A DNA stretch of 64,000 nucleotides, from positions 1-64,000 of the forward strand of contig JAGHVB010000033.1 in NCBI GenBank assembly GCA_018064525.1, in the 5' to 3' direction. A program made the position numbers and the translations under genes. This document shows positions 26,992 to 35,485 of the stretch, one piece after another (the first letter of the stretch is position 1; every line of letters starts with the position of its first letter). Below the pieces are notes generated by a model. It searched no databases and was not told the origin of the DNA. It worked only from the letters and a program-made list of their open reading frames with translations. The DNA comes from Candidatus Treponema merdequi (GTDB taxonomy: Bacteria; Spirochaetota; Spirochaetia; Treponematales; Treponemataceae).

Positions 26992-28767
26992 CTATTCCCA
27001 TTCGACATCGACGCTGCGATGTTCAATATCAGGAATCCTTTTGTAAATGCGGCAGTCTTTTTTATGAACTGTAATTCCACGACCGCGGGAAACATAGCCG
27101 ACAATTTCATCCGGAAACTTTGGACAGCAGCATCCAGCAATCGTCATTACAAAATTTGAAGTATTTCCGACTTTTATTTTTCCAGAATGTTCAATGTGAG
27201 GCGCAGTGCGTTTTCTTTTTCCAGGCTTGTGAGCATGCTGTTCTTTTGGAGTTTCATCTTCTTCTGTTTTTTGAATTTCTGTTTTTGATGGAACTTGTTT
27301 AGCCTGCTCCGTTTTGTTTGCATTTAACCACGCATTGATTTTCTGTTTCGCTCTGTAAGTTACGACATACTGAAGCTGATTTTCTGTCGGATGATTCTGC
27401 GGGTTTGTGATGATTTCTATTATTTGAGTATTTTCAAGTGGAACTGATAAAGGAATGATTTTCCCGTCAGCTTTAGCAGCAGCGATTGTTTCTCCGATTC
27501 TCGAATGAATTGCATAAGCAAAATCGACTGCAGTTGCACCTTCAGGCAGCTGAATGATGTCACCATTTGGAGTAAATACAACAATTTTATCTTTTAGAAG
27601 TTCGTTTTTAAATTCTGCAAAAAGAGTTTCGTCTGTGAGATGTTCATCTTTAAGTTCCTGAAGCTGATTAACAATTGAAAGATTTTTTACATCGACAATA
27701 TCATTTGTCATTCCCTTTTTATAGAGCCAGTGACTTGCAACACCGTGTTCTGCAACATGATGCATTTCATTTGTACGAATCTGAATCTCAAGCGGTTTCC
27801 CTTCTGCCATTACAGTTGTATGAAGAGACTGATATCCGTTTGCTTTTGGCATTGCGATATAATCTTTAAATCTTCCTTCAAGAGGTTTCCAGAGCTGATG
27901 AACAATTCCTAAGAGTGTATAACATTCTGCATTCGTATTACAGAGAATACGGACTGCAAGAAGATCATAAAGTTCACCAGCCTCTTTGTTTCGCTTTTTC
28001 ATCTTCTGATAAATGGAATAGAAATGTTTTGCGCGGGCTGTAACTGTGATTTCGATGCCTGCTTTTAACGCTGCTTTATAAAGTGACTGCTTTGTTTTTT
28101 CAAGATAATCACTTCTTTCATCTTTTTTCTGAGAAACGATTGCTTTTATCTGCTGGTAAACATCAGGATTAAGATATTTTAAACTTAAATCTTCAAGTTC
28201 ATTCTTACCCTGCTTTATACCAAGTCTGTCTGCAAGAGGTGCCCAAATATCAAGTATTTCCTGACTTGCTGCTTTCTGATATTCTTCTGATTTTCCTTTT
28301 AAGTAACGCATGTAATCAATTCGCTCTGCAAGACGGATTAAAATAACGCGCATATCATCAGTCAATGCAAAGAACATATTTCTTACGGCATTTGCCTGAC
28401 TTTGAGTCTTTGCATTAACATGGACATTTGAAATTTTAAATTCCATTTGAACAAGTTTTAATATTTCTTCTCCGAAAAGACTTTTAATTTCTTCTTCTGT
28501 GACATTTTCGAATGAGAGGATATTATGCAGAAGCGCCGTAATGATTGAATCGCGGTCAGGAGAATATTCTGCGACAATCAATGAGACACGGTATGGATGT
28601 AAATAATACGGTGTCCCGCCGTCGTGAGTTTTATCTTTTGTTTTTTCTAGAAGAAAATTCCATGCAGAAATAATTTTCTGTTTGTCGTTCTCATCAAAGT
28701 ATTCAAACTTTTTGAAAAAATCTTCGATGAGAACTTGTGGATTTTCTGTAAAAACTTCCTGCTGCAT
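26992..28767 (-). CDS. RelA/SpoT-family (p)ppGpp synthetase with degenerate hydrolase domain
   Basis: A 591-residue protein. The N-terminal HD domain is degraded: where active enzymes have LLHDVVEDT this one has LLHNILSFE, and the usual LADRLHNMRT reads LAERIDYMRY. The synthetase domain looks intact (LYDLLAVRI, RFKDYIAMPKANGYQSLHT, EIQIRTNEMHHVAEHGVASHW). A TGS domain follows (VFTPNGDII to about residue 440), then a basic linker and a zinc-finger-like end with CCCPKFPDEIVGY. The ACT domain is missing; typical Rel proteins have about 730 residues. It probably makes but does not degrade the alarmone. Upstream CAGGA is a weak ribosome binding site. Confidence 0.9.
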   Translation of the reverse strand: MQQEVFTENPQVLIEDFFKKFEYFDENDKQKIISAWNFLLEKTKDKTHDGGTPYYLHPYRVSLIVAEYSPDRDSIITALLHNILSFENVTEEEIKSLFGEEILKLVQMEFKISNVHVNAKTQSQANAVRNMFFALTDDMRVILIRLAERIDYMRYLKGKSEEYQKAASQEILDIWAPLADRLGIKQGKNELEDLSLKYLNPDVYQQIKAIVSQKKDERSDYLEKTKQSLYKAALKAGIEITVTARAKHFYSIYQKMKKRNKEAGELYDLLAVRILCNTNAECYTLLGIVHQLWKPLEGRFKDYIAMPKANGYQSLHTTVMAEGKPLEIQIRTNEMHHVAEHGVASHWLYKKGMTNDIVDVKNLSIVNQLQELKDEHLTDETLFAEFKNELLKDKIVVFTPNGDIIQLPEGATAVDFAYAIHSRIGETIAAAKADGKIIPLSVPLENTQIIEIITNPQNHPTENQLQYVVTYRAKQKINAWLNANKTEQAKQVPSKTEIQKTEEDETPKEQHAHKPGKRKRTAPHIEHSGKIKVGNTSNFVMTIAGCCCPKFPDEIVGYVSRGRGITVHKKDCRIYKRIPDIEHRSVDVEWE

Positions 28768-28833
28768 AATCCTGTTTTAATAATTTATAAAAGTTAATAA
28801 TAAATCTTTGATTAATTTCTTTCTTTATTTAAT

Positions 28834-29724
28834 TTATTTCTTCAATTTGTTGAAAAGTTTTCTCAAGAGTCCGATCTTTCCAAAGAGAAGCCAGAAAAGA
28901 ACTGCTGCGATAGCAAGAATTGGAACTCCGAATACGATAAGGTAACAGATGAACATAAGCAATCCGGCAAAGAAATTGAGGATGGCTGAAGCGAAGTCCA
29001 GAAACTTTTCTTTCATGTCAGGCTTAATAAATCCTGTTGATGATGATGTATTATTTGGAAGTGTAAAATTAATTGTTATTGTCGAATAATTAATCTGATT
29101 ATCAAGATACTTCATTCTTCCTTCTGCCCTGTCAATTTCATACTGAACGTTATTGAGCTGCTTTTCAACTTCAAGAAGTTCCTTTACATCTTTTGCCTGT
29201 TTAAGATAGCCCTGATATTTTTCACGAAGAATCTTTTTTGTTTCAAGACGGGCCTGAGTATCATAGTATTCTTCAGTAACGTCACGTGCATTAATACTCT
29301 TTGAAACTATTTTTCCGAAGTCTCCGATTGAAGTAAGAACTTCATCAAATTTTCCTTGAGGAATTCTGATTTCATAATAGCAATTGTATTCTCCGTTTGT
29401 TGAAGATGAAATATAGCCATTATATTTATTTACAAGTGAATTAACTTTGTTATCAATTCCGTCAAATTTTTCAACCTGAATATTTACATTTGATGTTCTG
29501 ATAAGTTTTCTGTCTGTAATTTCTTTTCCAGAATCAGGTGACTTGGATTTAAGAACTACTTCCGATTCATTCATTACTTGCTCATCAAATTCTAAACATA
29601 CAGCATCTTCACACAATGTCATATTTTTGGATGATGCTGATCTTGGCAATTCATTTTTTGCTCCGCATGAAGAAACTGCACACATCAAAGCTACAGCTGC
29701 AAGAACATAAATCGCTTTTTTCAT
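28834..29724 (-). CDS. DUF4349-type membrane lipoprotein
   Basis: A 296-residue protein with lipobox AVSSC (Cys 20). Residues about 75-225 match the DUF4349 pattern: a beta-rich start (KLIRTSNVNIQVEKFD), an Asn-Gly-Tyr-Ile motif, a coiled-coil section rich in Lys, Glu and Leu, and INYSTITINFTLP. A membrane segment and a short basic tail follow. Function is not established for the family. AAGGAG precedes the start. A promoter about 60 bases upstream gives a longer leader than usual here. rel follows 66 bases later. Confidence 0.85.
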   Translation of the reverse strand: MKKAIYVLAAVALMCAVSSCGAKNELPRSASSKNMTLCEDAVCLEFDEQVMNESEVVLKSKSPDSGKEITDRKLIRTSNVNIQVEKFDGIDNKVNSLVNKYNGYISSSTNGEYNCYYEIRIPQGKFDEVLTSIGDFGKIVSKSINARDVTEEYYDTQARLETKKILREKYQGYLKQAKDVKELLEVEKQLNNVQYEIDRAEGRMKYLDNQINYSTITINFTLPNNTSSSTGFIKPDMKEKFLDFASAILNFFAGLLMFICYLIVFGVPILAIAAVLFWLLFGKIGLLRKLFNKLKK

Positions 29725-29783
29725 TCATATCTCCTTTTTTTATAAGTTCCATTTAAAAAACTTCGCTTATTACTGTATATAAT

Positions 29784-29812
29784 ATATTATAAAAAACTCC
29801 ATAAAACAACAA
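29784..29812 (-). promoter_or_regulatory. Probable promoter of the DUF4349 gene
   Basis: Read on the minus strand: TTGTTG (29807-29812), a 17-base spacer and TAATAT (29784-29789), the latter inside an AT-only palindrome. The leader would be about 50 bases. Confidence 0.5.
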
Positions 29813-29863
29813 AGTTACAGATTACACACTATACAAAAATATCGCATAAGTAATTATCAAAAC

Positions 29864-29892
29864 TCGACTAAACACAAAAAAAATCATAAAAT
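29864..29892 (+). promoter_or_regulatory. queD promoter, leaderless type
   Basis: TCGACT (29864-29869), a 17-base spacer and TAAAAT (29887-29892). The -10 ends exactly 6 bases before the queD ATG. No ribosome binding site is present. Confidence 0.55.
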
Positions 29893-29898
29893 GCAGAC

Positions 29899-30279
29899 AT
29901 GTACAAAGTAAGAATTGAAGACAGTTTTGCAGCCGCACACTTTTTACGCGACTATCACGGAAAATGTGAAAACCTTCACGGACACAATTACAAAGTTTAT
30001 GTTTATCTGAAAGGTGAAAATTTAAACGAAGGTGGAATGCTTTATGATTTCACATACTTAAAAAAAGATTTGAAAACTGTTCTTGATAAAATCGATCATA
30101 CAAATTTGAATGACCTTACAGAAAACGGAAAAGAAGTCTTTGACCAGAATCCAAGTGCAGAACGGATTGCAAAATATATTTTTGATAAATTAATTGAAGC
30201 TTCAGAAAATCTCAATTCACTGCTCTATCGGGTTGATGTTTTTGAAACTGAAAAAAACAGAGCAACCTACGAACGATAG
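29899..30279 (+). CDS. queD: 6-carboxytetrahydropterin synthase
   Basis: A 126-residue protein of the PTPS/QueD family. Zinc ligands His14, His27 and His29 (AAAHF, LHGHNY) and the catalytic Cys23 in GKCENLHGH are present; the Cys/His spacing is that of QueD rather than of eukaryotic sepiapterin-pathway enzymes. It converts dihydroneopterin triphosphate to carboxytetrahydropterin in queuosine synthesis. The other queuosine genes are not in the window. Monocistronic, predicted leaderless. Confidence 0.93.
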   Translation: MYKVRIEDSFAAAHFLRDYHGKCENLHGHNYKVYVYLKGENLNEGGMLYDFTYLKKDLKTVLDKIDHTNLNDLTENGKEVFDQNPSAERIAKYIFDKLIEASENLNSLLYRVDVFETEKNRATYER

Positions 30280-30315
30280 AAAATTAAAGCAGCTGTAAAA
30301 ATTTTTTATCCCGAT

Positions 30316-31008
30316 TTACCATCTGTATCCAGCACTGATTCTGAAATCGGTGCTGTCATATCTTGCAGAAAGACAGATTATATCAATAAACCGTGAAACA
30401 ACTTCTGATTTTAATGAAAGACCAAAATTAAATGTATACTCTGCCCCAAGTGTAAATGATGCACTTGAAAAAAGCATATATCTGAAAAGTTCACAGTTAG
30501 AAGCCTGAAGATAAATATTAAGATTTTCTACTGGTTCAAATTGAGTTCTACAGAAAAGATAGACTGAATTATTACAGATCCATTCATTTCCAAATTTTCT
30601 TAAAGTAATAATTTCAGAGCAAGGTCTTAAATATCCGGCCTTTACATTTACTTTAAACCATTTTACAGGTTTGAAAAATATATCAAATCCAAGAATAATG
30701 TCGTGTTCATTAAAAGTATTGTCATAAGTTTTAAAATGATATACTCCATTAAATCCTGCACCAAATTTTTCTAAATTAATAAAATAAATTGAAAAATCAG
30801 TTGCCAGTTCAAAATTATTTTCTGAAACTAAAAAGCCTGCTGTTGCATCAATTGACTTTGCACTGTACTGGTAAGAAGCTGAAAATGCCTGAGAAGAATA
30901 ATCAAGCTGATTATAAAAATTAGCATTGTAAGTTACATATGCAGTCTGAACCGGAGCCGGATTATAAAACCCGCAAAGAAAAGCAAGACAGAAAGCCTGA
31001 AATGTCAT
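30316..31008 (-). CDS. Putative outer-membrane beta-barrel protein
   Basis: A 230-residue protein with a short hydrophobic N-terminus that may be a signal peptide, followed by alternating amphipathic strands rich in Tyr, Phe and Asn and ending in FRISAGYRW, the aromatic C-terminus usual for barrels. Its ATG overlaps the stop of the phosphoesterase gene (ATGA), so the pair is translationally coupled. No family recognised; probably an outer-membrane protein found in spirochaetes. Confidence 0.65.
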   Translation of the reverse strand: MTFQAFCLAFLCGFYNPAPVQTAYVTYNANFYNQLDYSSQAFSASYQYSAKSIDATAGFLVSENNFELATDFSIYFINLEKFGAGFNGVYHFKTYDNTFNEHDIILGFDIFFKPVKWFKVNVKAGYLRPCSEIITLRKFGNEWICNNSVYLFCRTQFEPVENLNIYLQASNCELFRYMLFSSASFTLGAEYTFNFGLSLKSEVVSRFIDIICLSARYDSTDFRISAGYRW

Positions 31009-31871
31009 AAGTTAATTTCCTCCCATGTAACTGTTTTTAAAGTCTGATTAATATGGAAAAGAAGAGCTTTTCCTGATACACACAAAGCATAATAATTCAA
31101 ATCATAAAATGCTTTAAAATCTGTAGAAAGATTTTTATGGGTATGACCTGATATGAAAGCAGATACATTATTATCTGCAAAAAGGCCAATAAGTTTATTT
31201 CTCTCTGTCAAATCCTGCAGTCTGAAATATAAATCACCTTCGCCATAAAGTGGAAAATGAGAAAATATAATTTTCTTTTTAGGATCGCTGCTAAATGCTT
31301 TTTTTAGATTTTCATATTGAACTTTTCCAGCGCAACCACTTGCCGTATCAATTGAATAAAATGAAAATGCATCAGTTTCAAATTTATAAAACGAAGAATA
31401 AGGATAGACATATTTTATATAATTTGACCATCCGGAATTATACAGATCGTGATTTCCAACTGAACAATAAAGCTGAACACCAGTTTCATTTTTCATTTTA
31501 TCTGTATAAGCTTTATAAAGTTTATATTCATTTTCCAGACCGTGATCTGCTATATCACCAAGACACATGCAGAAAAGTGGATTTTTATACTGATTGCCCT
31601 GATTATCTTTTATCCATTGTATTAATTTTTCTTCATAAGAAGTGCGGTCATCTTTTCCAAAATGAATATCAGCAAAAACTAAGATATTAAAAGTATCCGG
31701 ATAAACTGAAGCAGGAACTTCTGAACTGTTCAAAATTTTTAATGAAGAAGTTCTTTTATCTACATCATCAGGTCTTCCAAAAACTTCGTGCACACCATAA
31801 GAACAGCCAGTAACTAATCCGGCTGCTAAACTGAAAAAAAGAAAGCTATAGATAAGACTGATTTTTTTCAT
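31005..31871 (-). CDS. Calcineurin-like metallophosphoesterase lipoprotein
   Basis: A 288-residue protein with lipobox LVTGC followed by a metallophosphoesterase domain: FADIHFG, CLGDIADHG, SVGNHDLY, FSHFPLYGEGD and SGHTHKN supply the metal ligands in the usual order. It is an anchored periplasmic or surface phosphoesterase; the substrate is unknown. The start at 31871 is chosen because GGAG lies upstream and it puts a normal signal peptide first. It starts 36 bases after the U32 gene and is coupled to the barrel gene. Confidence 0.88.
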   Translation of the reverse strand: MKKISLIYSFLFFSLAAGLVTGCSYGVHEVFGRPDDVDKRTSSLKILNSSEVPASVYPDTFNILVFADIHFGKDDRTSYEEKLIQWIKDNQGNQYKNPLFCMCLGDIADHGLENEYKLYKAYTDKMKNETGVQLYCSVGNHDLYNSGWSNYIKYVYPYSSFYKFETDAFSFYSIDTASGCAGKVQYENLKKAFSSDPKKKIIFSHFPLYGEGDLYFRLQDLTERNKLIGLFADNNVSAFISGHTHKNLSTDFKAFYDLNYYALCVSGKALLFHINQTLKTVTWEEINL

Positions 31872-31906
31872 CTCAAAACTCCGAAATAATAAATTCAATA
31901 TATTTA

Positions 31907-33442
31907 TCAGCGTCCGGTATCTCTTACCTGACCCGAAACATAACCATTATCTTTTGTTCTCAAAAGAGTTCCAGACTGCAAGTCATATTCTGTGTAAAGC
32001 ACGCACTTATGTCCGTTACAAACCCAGTTTCTGACAGTTCCAGTTTCTGGATCGACTAAAAGCCATTTTCCCTTTTCTGCTTTTACACTTACGACATCGG
32101 GACTTACAAATTCAAGTTCGCTCGAATAGTCAACCATATTTAAAGGTTCGTAGCTGTACATAAACCAGCCGTCTTTTTTTTCAACTGGAATTATTTTTCT
32201 GTCTGGATTTTTTTCAAGATCACGGAGTCTTGCTTCTTTTGCCATCGGATGCATAGCATTAAATTCTTCTTCGATTTTTTTTCTGGTGGAATCTGCAAGT
32301 CCATAAACTTTTTCAGCTTCGTCCTCTGTAAGCTTATTTCCGATTGTCGCACAAAGATCATATGCGCTGTCAGAAGCTCCCTGCGTTGTTTTATCTGCAT
32401 CTGCTCTTGAATAATAAAAACCTGTAGTCGATTCTCTGTGGCTTACGTTTTCAAGTTCATCAATAAAAGGTTTTGCATCCTGCTCAGAAATTTTTCCGTC
32501 CAAAGCATCAAGTGCTTTTCTGTAAGCGCGGGTAACAAGTGCAACATAATATGTTGATTTCATTCTTCCCTCAATCTTTAGGGAATCAAGACCTGCATCT
32601 TTCATATCTTTAAGATGCTCAATCATGCGGATATCTTTGCTTGAAAGGATTGCCGTAAAGTCATCGCCTTCGTAAATCGGAAAATATTCACCACGTCTGG
32701 AATGTTCTTCTACAGCAAGTCTTCCGCTCTGAGCAATTTTAACGGCATCTTCCGGAGTAATTATTTTAGAACCAGAATTATTACAATCTTTTTTATCACA
32801 ACCAAAGTCGTCGGCGTTTGAAGTTCCACCAGAACATTTCAAATCATAATCCCATCGGCAGGTGTGAGAACAGAAACCGCTCTGCGCACTTCTTCCTGTC
32901 AAAAGAGAACTCATTAAACATCGACCGCTGTAAGCAATGCACATCGCTCCGTGAACAAAAGCTTCAAGTTCCATATCAGGAACAGCATCTTTAATTTCAC
33001 GGATTTCTTTTAAGCTTGCTTCACGACCGAGAACAACGCGTTTAAAACCGAGAGACTTGTACATTTTTACAGCTTCGCGGTTAATGCAGCTTGCCTGAGT
33101 ACTTACATGAAGTGCAGCCTCCGGAAAATTTTTCTGGAGAATCGGAACGATTCCAAGATCCTGAACGATGAAAGCATCAATCGGGTACTGTTTAAAATAA
33201 TCTATGTCACGGATAAAATTATCAATGTCTCTGTTATGAAAACAGATGTTTAAAGCACAGTGAAGTTTACGGCCGGGAAATTTATTTTTTAATTCGATAA
33301 CTTTTTTATATTCATCTTCGTAAAAGTTATCAGCTTTAATTCTGAGTGAAAACTTTTTTAAACCGATATACGCAGCATCAGCTCCGTATGCATAAGCGTA
33401 ATAAAGTTTTTCAACATTTCCTGCCGGTGATAAAAGTTCCAT
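31907..33442 (-). CDS. U32-family protein (TrhP/RlhA-like)
   Basis: A 511-residue peptidase U32-family protein: ELLSPAGNVEKL and GADAAYIGLKKFSLR at the start, VQDLG, LHVSTQASC, the signature EAFVHGAMCIAYSGRCLMSS, and CRWDY with further Cys. Despite the name, characterised members (TrhP, RlhA) use prephenate in RNA hydroxylation, at tRNA uridine 34 or in 23S rRNA. The C-terminal extension is closer to TrhP-like forms. Its start follows the upstream gene by 4 bases with GAGG before it. Confidence 0.85.
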   Translation of the reverse strand: MELLSPAGNVEKLYYAYAYGADAAYIGLKKFSLRIKADNFYEDEYKKVIELKNKFPGRKLHCALNICFHNRDIDNFIRDIDYFKQYPIDAFIVQDLGIVPILQKNFPEAALHVSTQASCINREAVKMYKSLGFKRVVLGREASLKEIREIKDAVPDMELEAFVHGAMCIAYSGRCLMSSLLTGRSAQSGFCSHTCRWDYDLKCSGGTSNADDFGCDKKDCNNSGSKIITPEDAVKIAQSGRLAVEEHSRRGEYFPIYEGDDFTAILSSKDIRMIEHLKDMKDAGLDSLKIEGRMKSTYYVALVTRAYRKALDALDGKISEQDAKPFIDELENVSHRESTTGFYYSRADADKTTQGASDSAYDLCATIGNKLTEDEAEKVYGLADSTRKKIEEEFNAMHPMAKEARLRDLEKNPDRKIIPVEKKDGWFMYSYEPLNMVDYSSELEFVSPDVVSVKAEKGKWLLVDPETGTVRNWVCNGHKCVLYTEYDLQSGTLLRTKDNGYVSGQVRDTGR

Positions 33443-33446
33443 TTTA

Positions 33447-34451
33447 CTATGCCTCTGAATGAAGACTGCTTTCCAAAACAGGAGCGCGTGTCAAAGTAAG
33501 CTCATCAATCTTTTCTTCATGATAAGTTATTAATTTTCCGATCCGTTCTATTGCAACATGAGCTTCTTCAAGATATTCATGTGCCATCTGAAACATAAAC
33601 ATCATATCAGGACAAATATCTATCTGACAGACACAACCTGCATCATGAAGATTTCTCTGAAGCTGTTTAACATCTTCAAGAAGAATTTCTTTTTCTCCAA
33701 TCTGAACATAGACCGGCGGAAAGCCTGCAAGCTGTTCCTGTGTCGCAAGAACTGGTGACACAAGCGGATTTGAAAGATTTGTTTCGTAAGTATAAATATC
33801 TGCACTTCGTCTAAGACAATCTCCGGACATAACTTCATCATGAACTTTTTTCTCTGTAATAAGAGGTGAATCAGAAGTTAAATTTAACCATGGAGAAAGT
33901 AAAATCACGCGGCTGATGCATTCACGATATCGTTCACGAAGATTAAGAAGAAGTGCCATTGCCATTGACGCACCAGAACCGTCTGCAGCAATAATAATTT
34001 CCGGCTGCTCTGGTTTTTTAGGATTTGTTGAATCAAGAGAACGGGCAACCTGTTCTTCTGTAAAAACTGCTCTGAATACAAGCTGAAGATCTTCTATTCC
34101 TGCCGGAAATGTATAAGTCGGTGCAAGTCTGAAATCCGGAACTACAATGCGGCATGAAGTTGCATTTGCCAGAGTCGCGCAGAAACTTCTGTATGCTTTT
34201 TTTGAACCGCCGACAAAAGAACCTCCATGTACATAAATCATGATTTTATCTGTTGAATAAATTTCCGGCATTAAAACATCACATGGAATATTTGCATATT
34301 TATGTTCTGTACATTCTACATGATTTGGAAGAACAGGTTCATAAAAATTCTTTTCAATATTTTTTCTAAATACATCGAGATCCTGTTTTGTGGAATATAC
34401 GAGAGATTTTAATTTTTTAACTGCATTTTTTCGGTCATGAGAACTATTCAT
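33447..34451 (-). CDS. Alpha/beta-hydrolase of the HSL type with altered catalytic residues
   Basis: A 334-residue alpha/beta-hydrolase-fold protein with the hormone-sensitive-lipase oxyanion motif YVHGGSFVGGS and VVPDFRLAP. The nucleophile region reads AADGSGASM instead of the usual GDSAGG, and the late histidine block (normally like PHVF) reads MFMFQMAH, so the Ser and His of the triad look lost or moved. It may be a pseudoenzyme. No ribosome binding site is seen; an AT-rich -10-like region lies 5-10 bases upstream. First gene of an operon with U32, phosphoesterase and barrel genes. Confidence 0.75.
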   Translation of the reverse strand: MNSSHDRKNAVKKLKSLVYSTKQDLDVFRKNIEKNFYEPVLPNHVECTEHKYANIPCDVLMPEIYSTDKIMIYVHGGSFVGGSKKAYRSFCATLANATSCRIVVPDFRLAPTYTFPAGIEDLQLVFRAVFTEEQVARSLDSTNPKKPEQPEIIIAADGSGASMAMALLLNLRERYRECISRVILLSPWLNLTSDSPLITEKKVHDEVMSGDCLRRSADIYTYETNLSNPLVSPVLATQEQLAGFPPVYVQIGEKEILLEDVKQLQRNLHDAGCVCQIDICPDMMFMFQMAHEYLEEAHVAIERIGKLITYHEEKIDELTLTRAPVLESSLHSEA

Positions 34452-34488
34452 ATTAGATAATAGTATAGCAAAGAATATCTGTTTATGC

Positions 34489-34494
34489 TATATT
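34489..34494 (+). promoter_or_regulatory. -10 box directly before metA
   Basis: TATATT ends 7 bases before the metA ATG at 34502. There is no ribosome binding site and no good -35. Confidence 0.4.
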
Positions 34495-34501
34495 TTTGTA
34501 C

Positions 34502-35410
34502 ATGCCTATTAAGATTAAGTCAGATTTACCTGCAGTAAAAGTACTCGAAAGCGAAAACATCTTCGTAATGACAGACGAACGTGCCGTATCACAGGATATT
34601 CGTCCGCTTAAAATTGCAATTGTCAATTTGATGCCTACAAAAGTTACGACAGAAACTCAGCTTTTACGCCTCCTCGGAAACACCCCGCTTCAGACAGAAA
34701 TTTCACTTGTTCAGATGGAAGGGCATGTTTCAAAAAACACAGGAGCTGAACACCTTGAAAAATTTTATATAAGTTCAAAAGATGTTTTTAAGCATAAATT
34801 TGACGGAATGATCATCACCGGTGCTCCTGTTGAGCAGATGGAATTTGAAAAAGTTGATTACTGGAAAGAACTCTGCGACATCATGGACTATGCAAAAACA
34901 AATGTTTATTCAACTCTCTACATCTGCTGGGGTGCACAGGCTGGACTTTACCATCACTTTGGAATTCCAAAATACACGCTCGACAAAAAAATGTTCGGAA
35001 TCTTCAAAAATAAACGCTCGGCAGGACCTGATCCTCTTCTTCGCGGATTTGATGACCGCTTTCCAATTCCACAGTCGCGCCACACAACAATCAAAAAAGA
35101 AGATATCCTAAAGCACAGCGACCTCACTATTCTTGCAGAAAGCGATGAAATCGGACCTGCAATCATCAAGACAAAAGATAACCGCGCAATTTTCATGACA
35201 GGACATCTTGAATACGACACAGAAACACTTGCGACAGAATATTTCCGCGATGTAAATAAAGGTCTCAAAATCGAAGTTCCACAGAACTATTTTCCATCTG
35301 ATGACCCGAACAATGAACCTGTTTCAAACTGGAGAAGTACAGCTCACCTCTTCTATTCAAACTGGCTCAATTATTACGTATATCAGGAAACTCCATTCAA
35401 CTTCGTATAA
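34502..35410 (+). CDS. metA: Homoserine O-acyltransferase, MetA family (probably acetyl-CoA type)
   Basis: A 302-residue MetA-family protein: [16 protein letters not shown] start, [21 protein letters not shown], the nucleophile in [19 protein letters not shown] and GHLEYD. MetA acylates homoserine for methionine synthesis. The residue after GAPV is Glu, as in enzymes shown to prefer acetyl-CoA, where E. coli MetA has Gly and uses succinyl-CoA. The ATG at 34502 is chosen over an upstream TTG because it gives the conserved N-terminus. Predicted to be leaderless. Confidence 0.92.
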   Translation: MPIKIKSDLPAVKVLESENIFVMTDERAVSQDIRPLKIAIVNLMPTKVTTETQLLRLLGNTPLQTEISLVQMEGHVSKNTGAEHLEKFYISSKDVFKHKFDGMIITGAPVEQMEFEKVDYWKELCDIMDYAKTNVYSTLYICWGAQAGLYHHFGIPKYTLDKKMFGIFKNKRSAGPDPLLRGFDDRFPIPQSRHTTIKKEDILKHSDLTILAESDEIGPAIIKTKDNRAIFMTGHLEYDTETLATEYFRDVNKGLKIEVPQNYFPSDDPNNEPVSNWRSTAHLFYSNWLNYYVYQETPFNFV

Positions 35411-35416
35411 AATCAA

Positions 35417-35456
35417 TTCAAAGAATGCATCCTTTTCAGAGCCTGCATTCTTTGAA
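35417..35456 (+). other. Perfect 13-bp inverted repeat between metA and aroA
   Basis: 35417-35429 pairs perfectly with 35444-35456 around a 14-base loop. It starts 6 bases after the metA stop. No long T run follows, so it may be an mRNA-stabilising or attenuating structure rather than a full terminator. Confidence 0.65.
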
Positions 35457-35485
35457 CTTAAAATTATTTCAACAGGATTTTAAAA

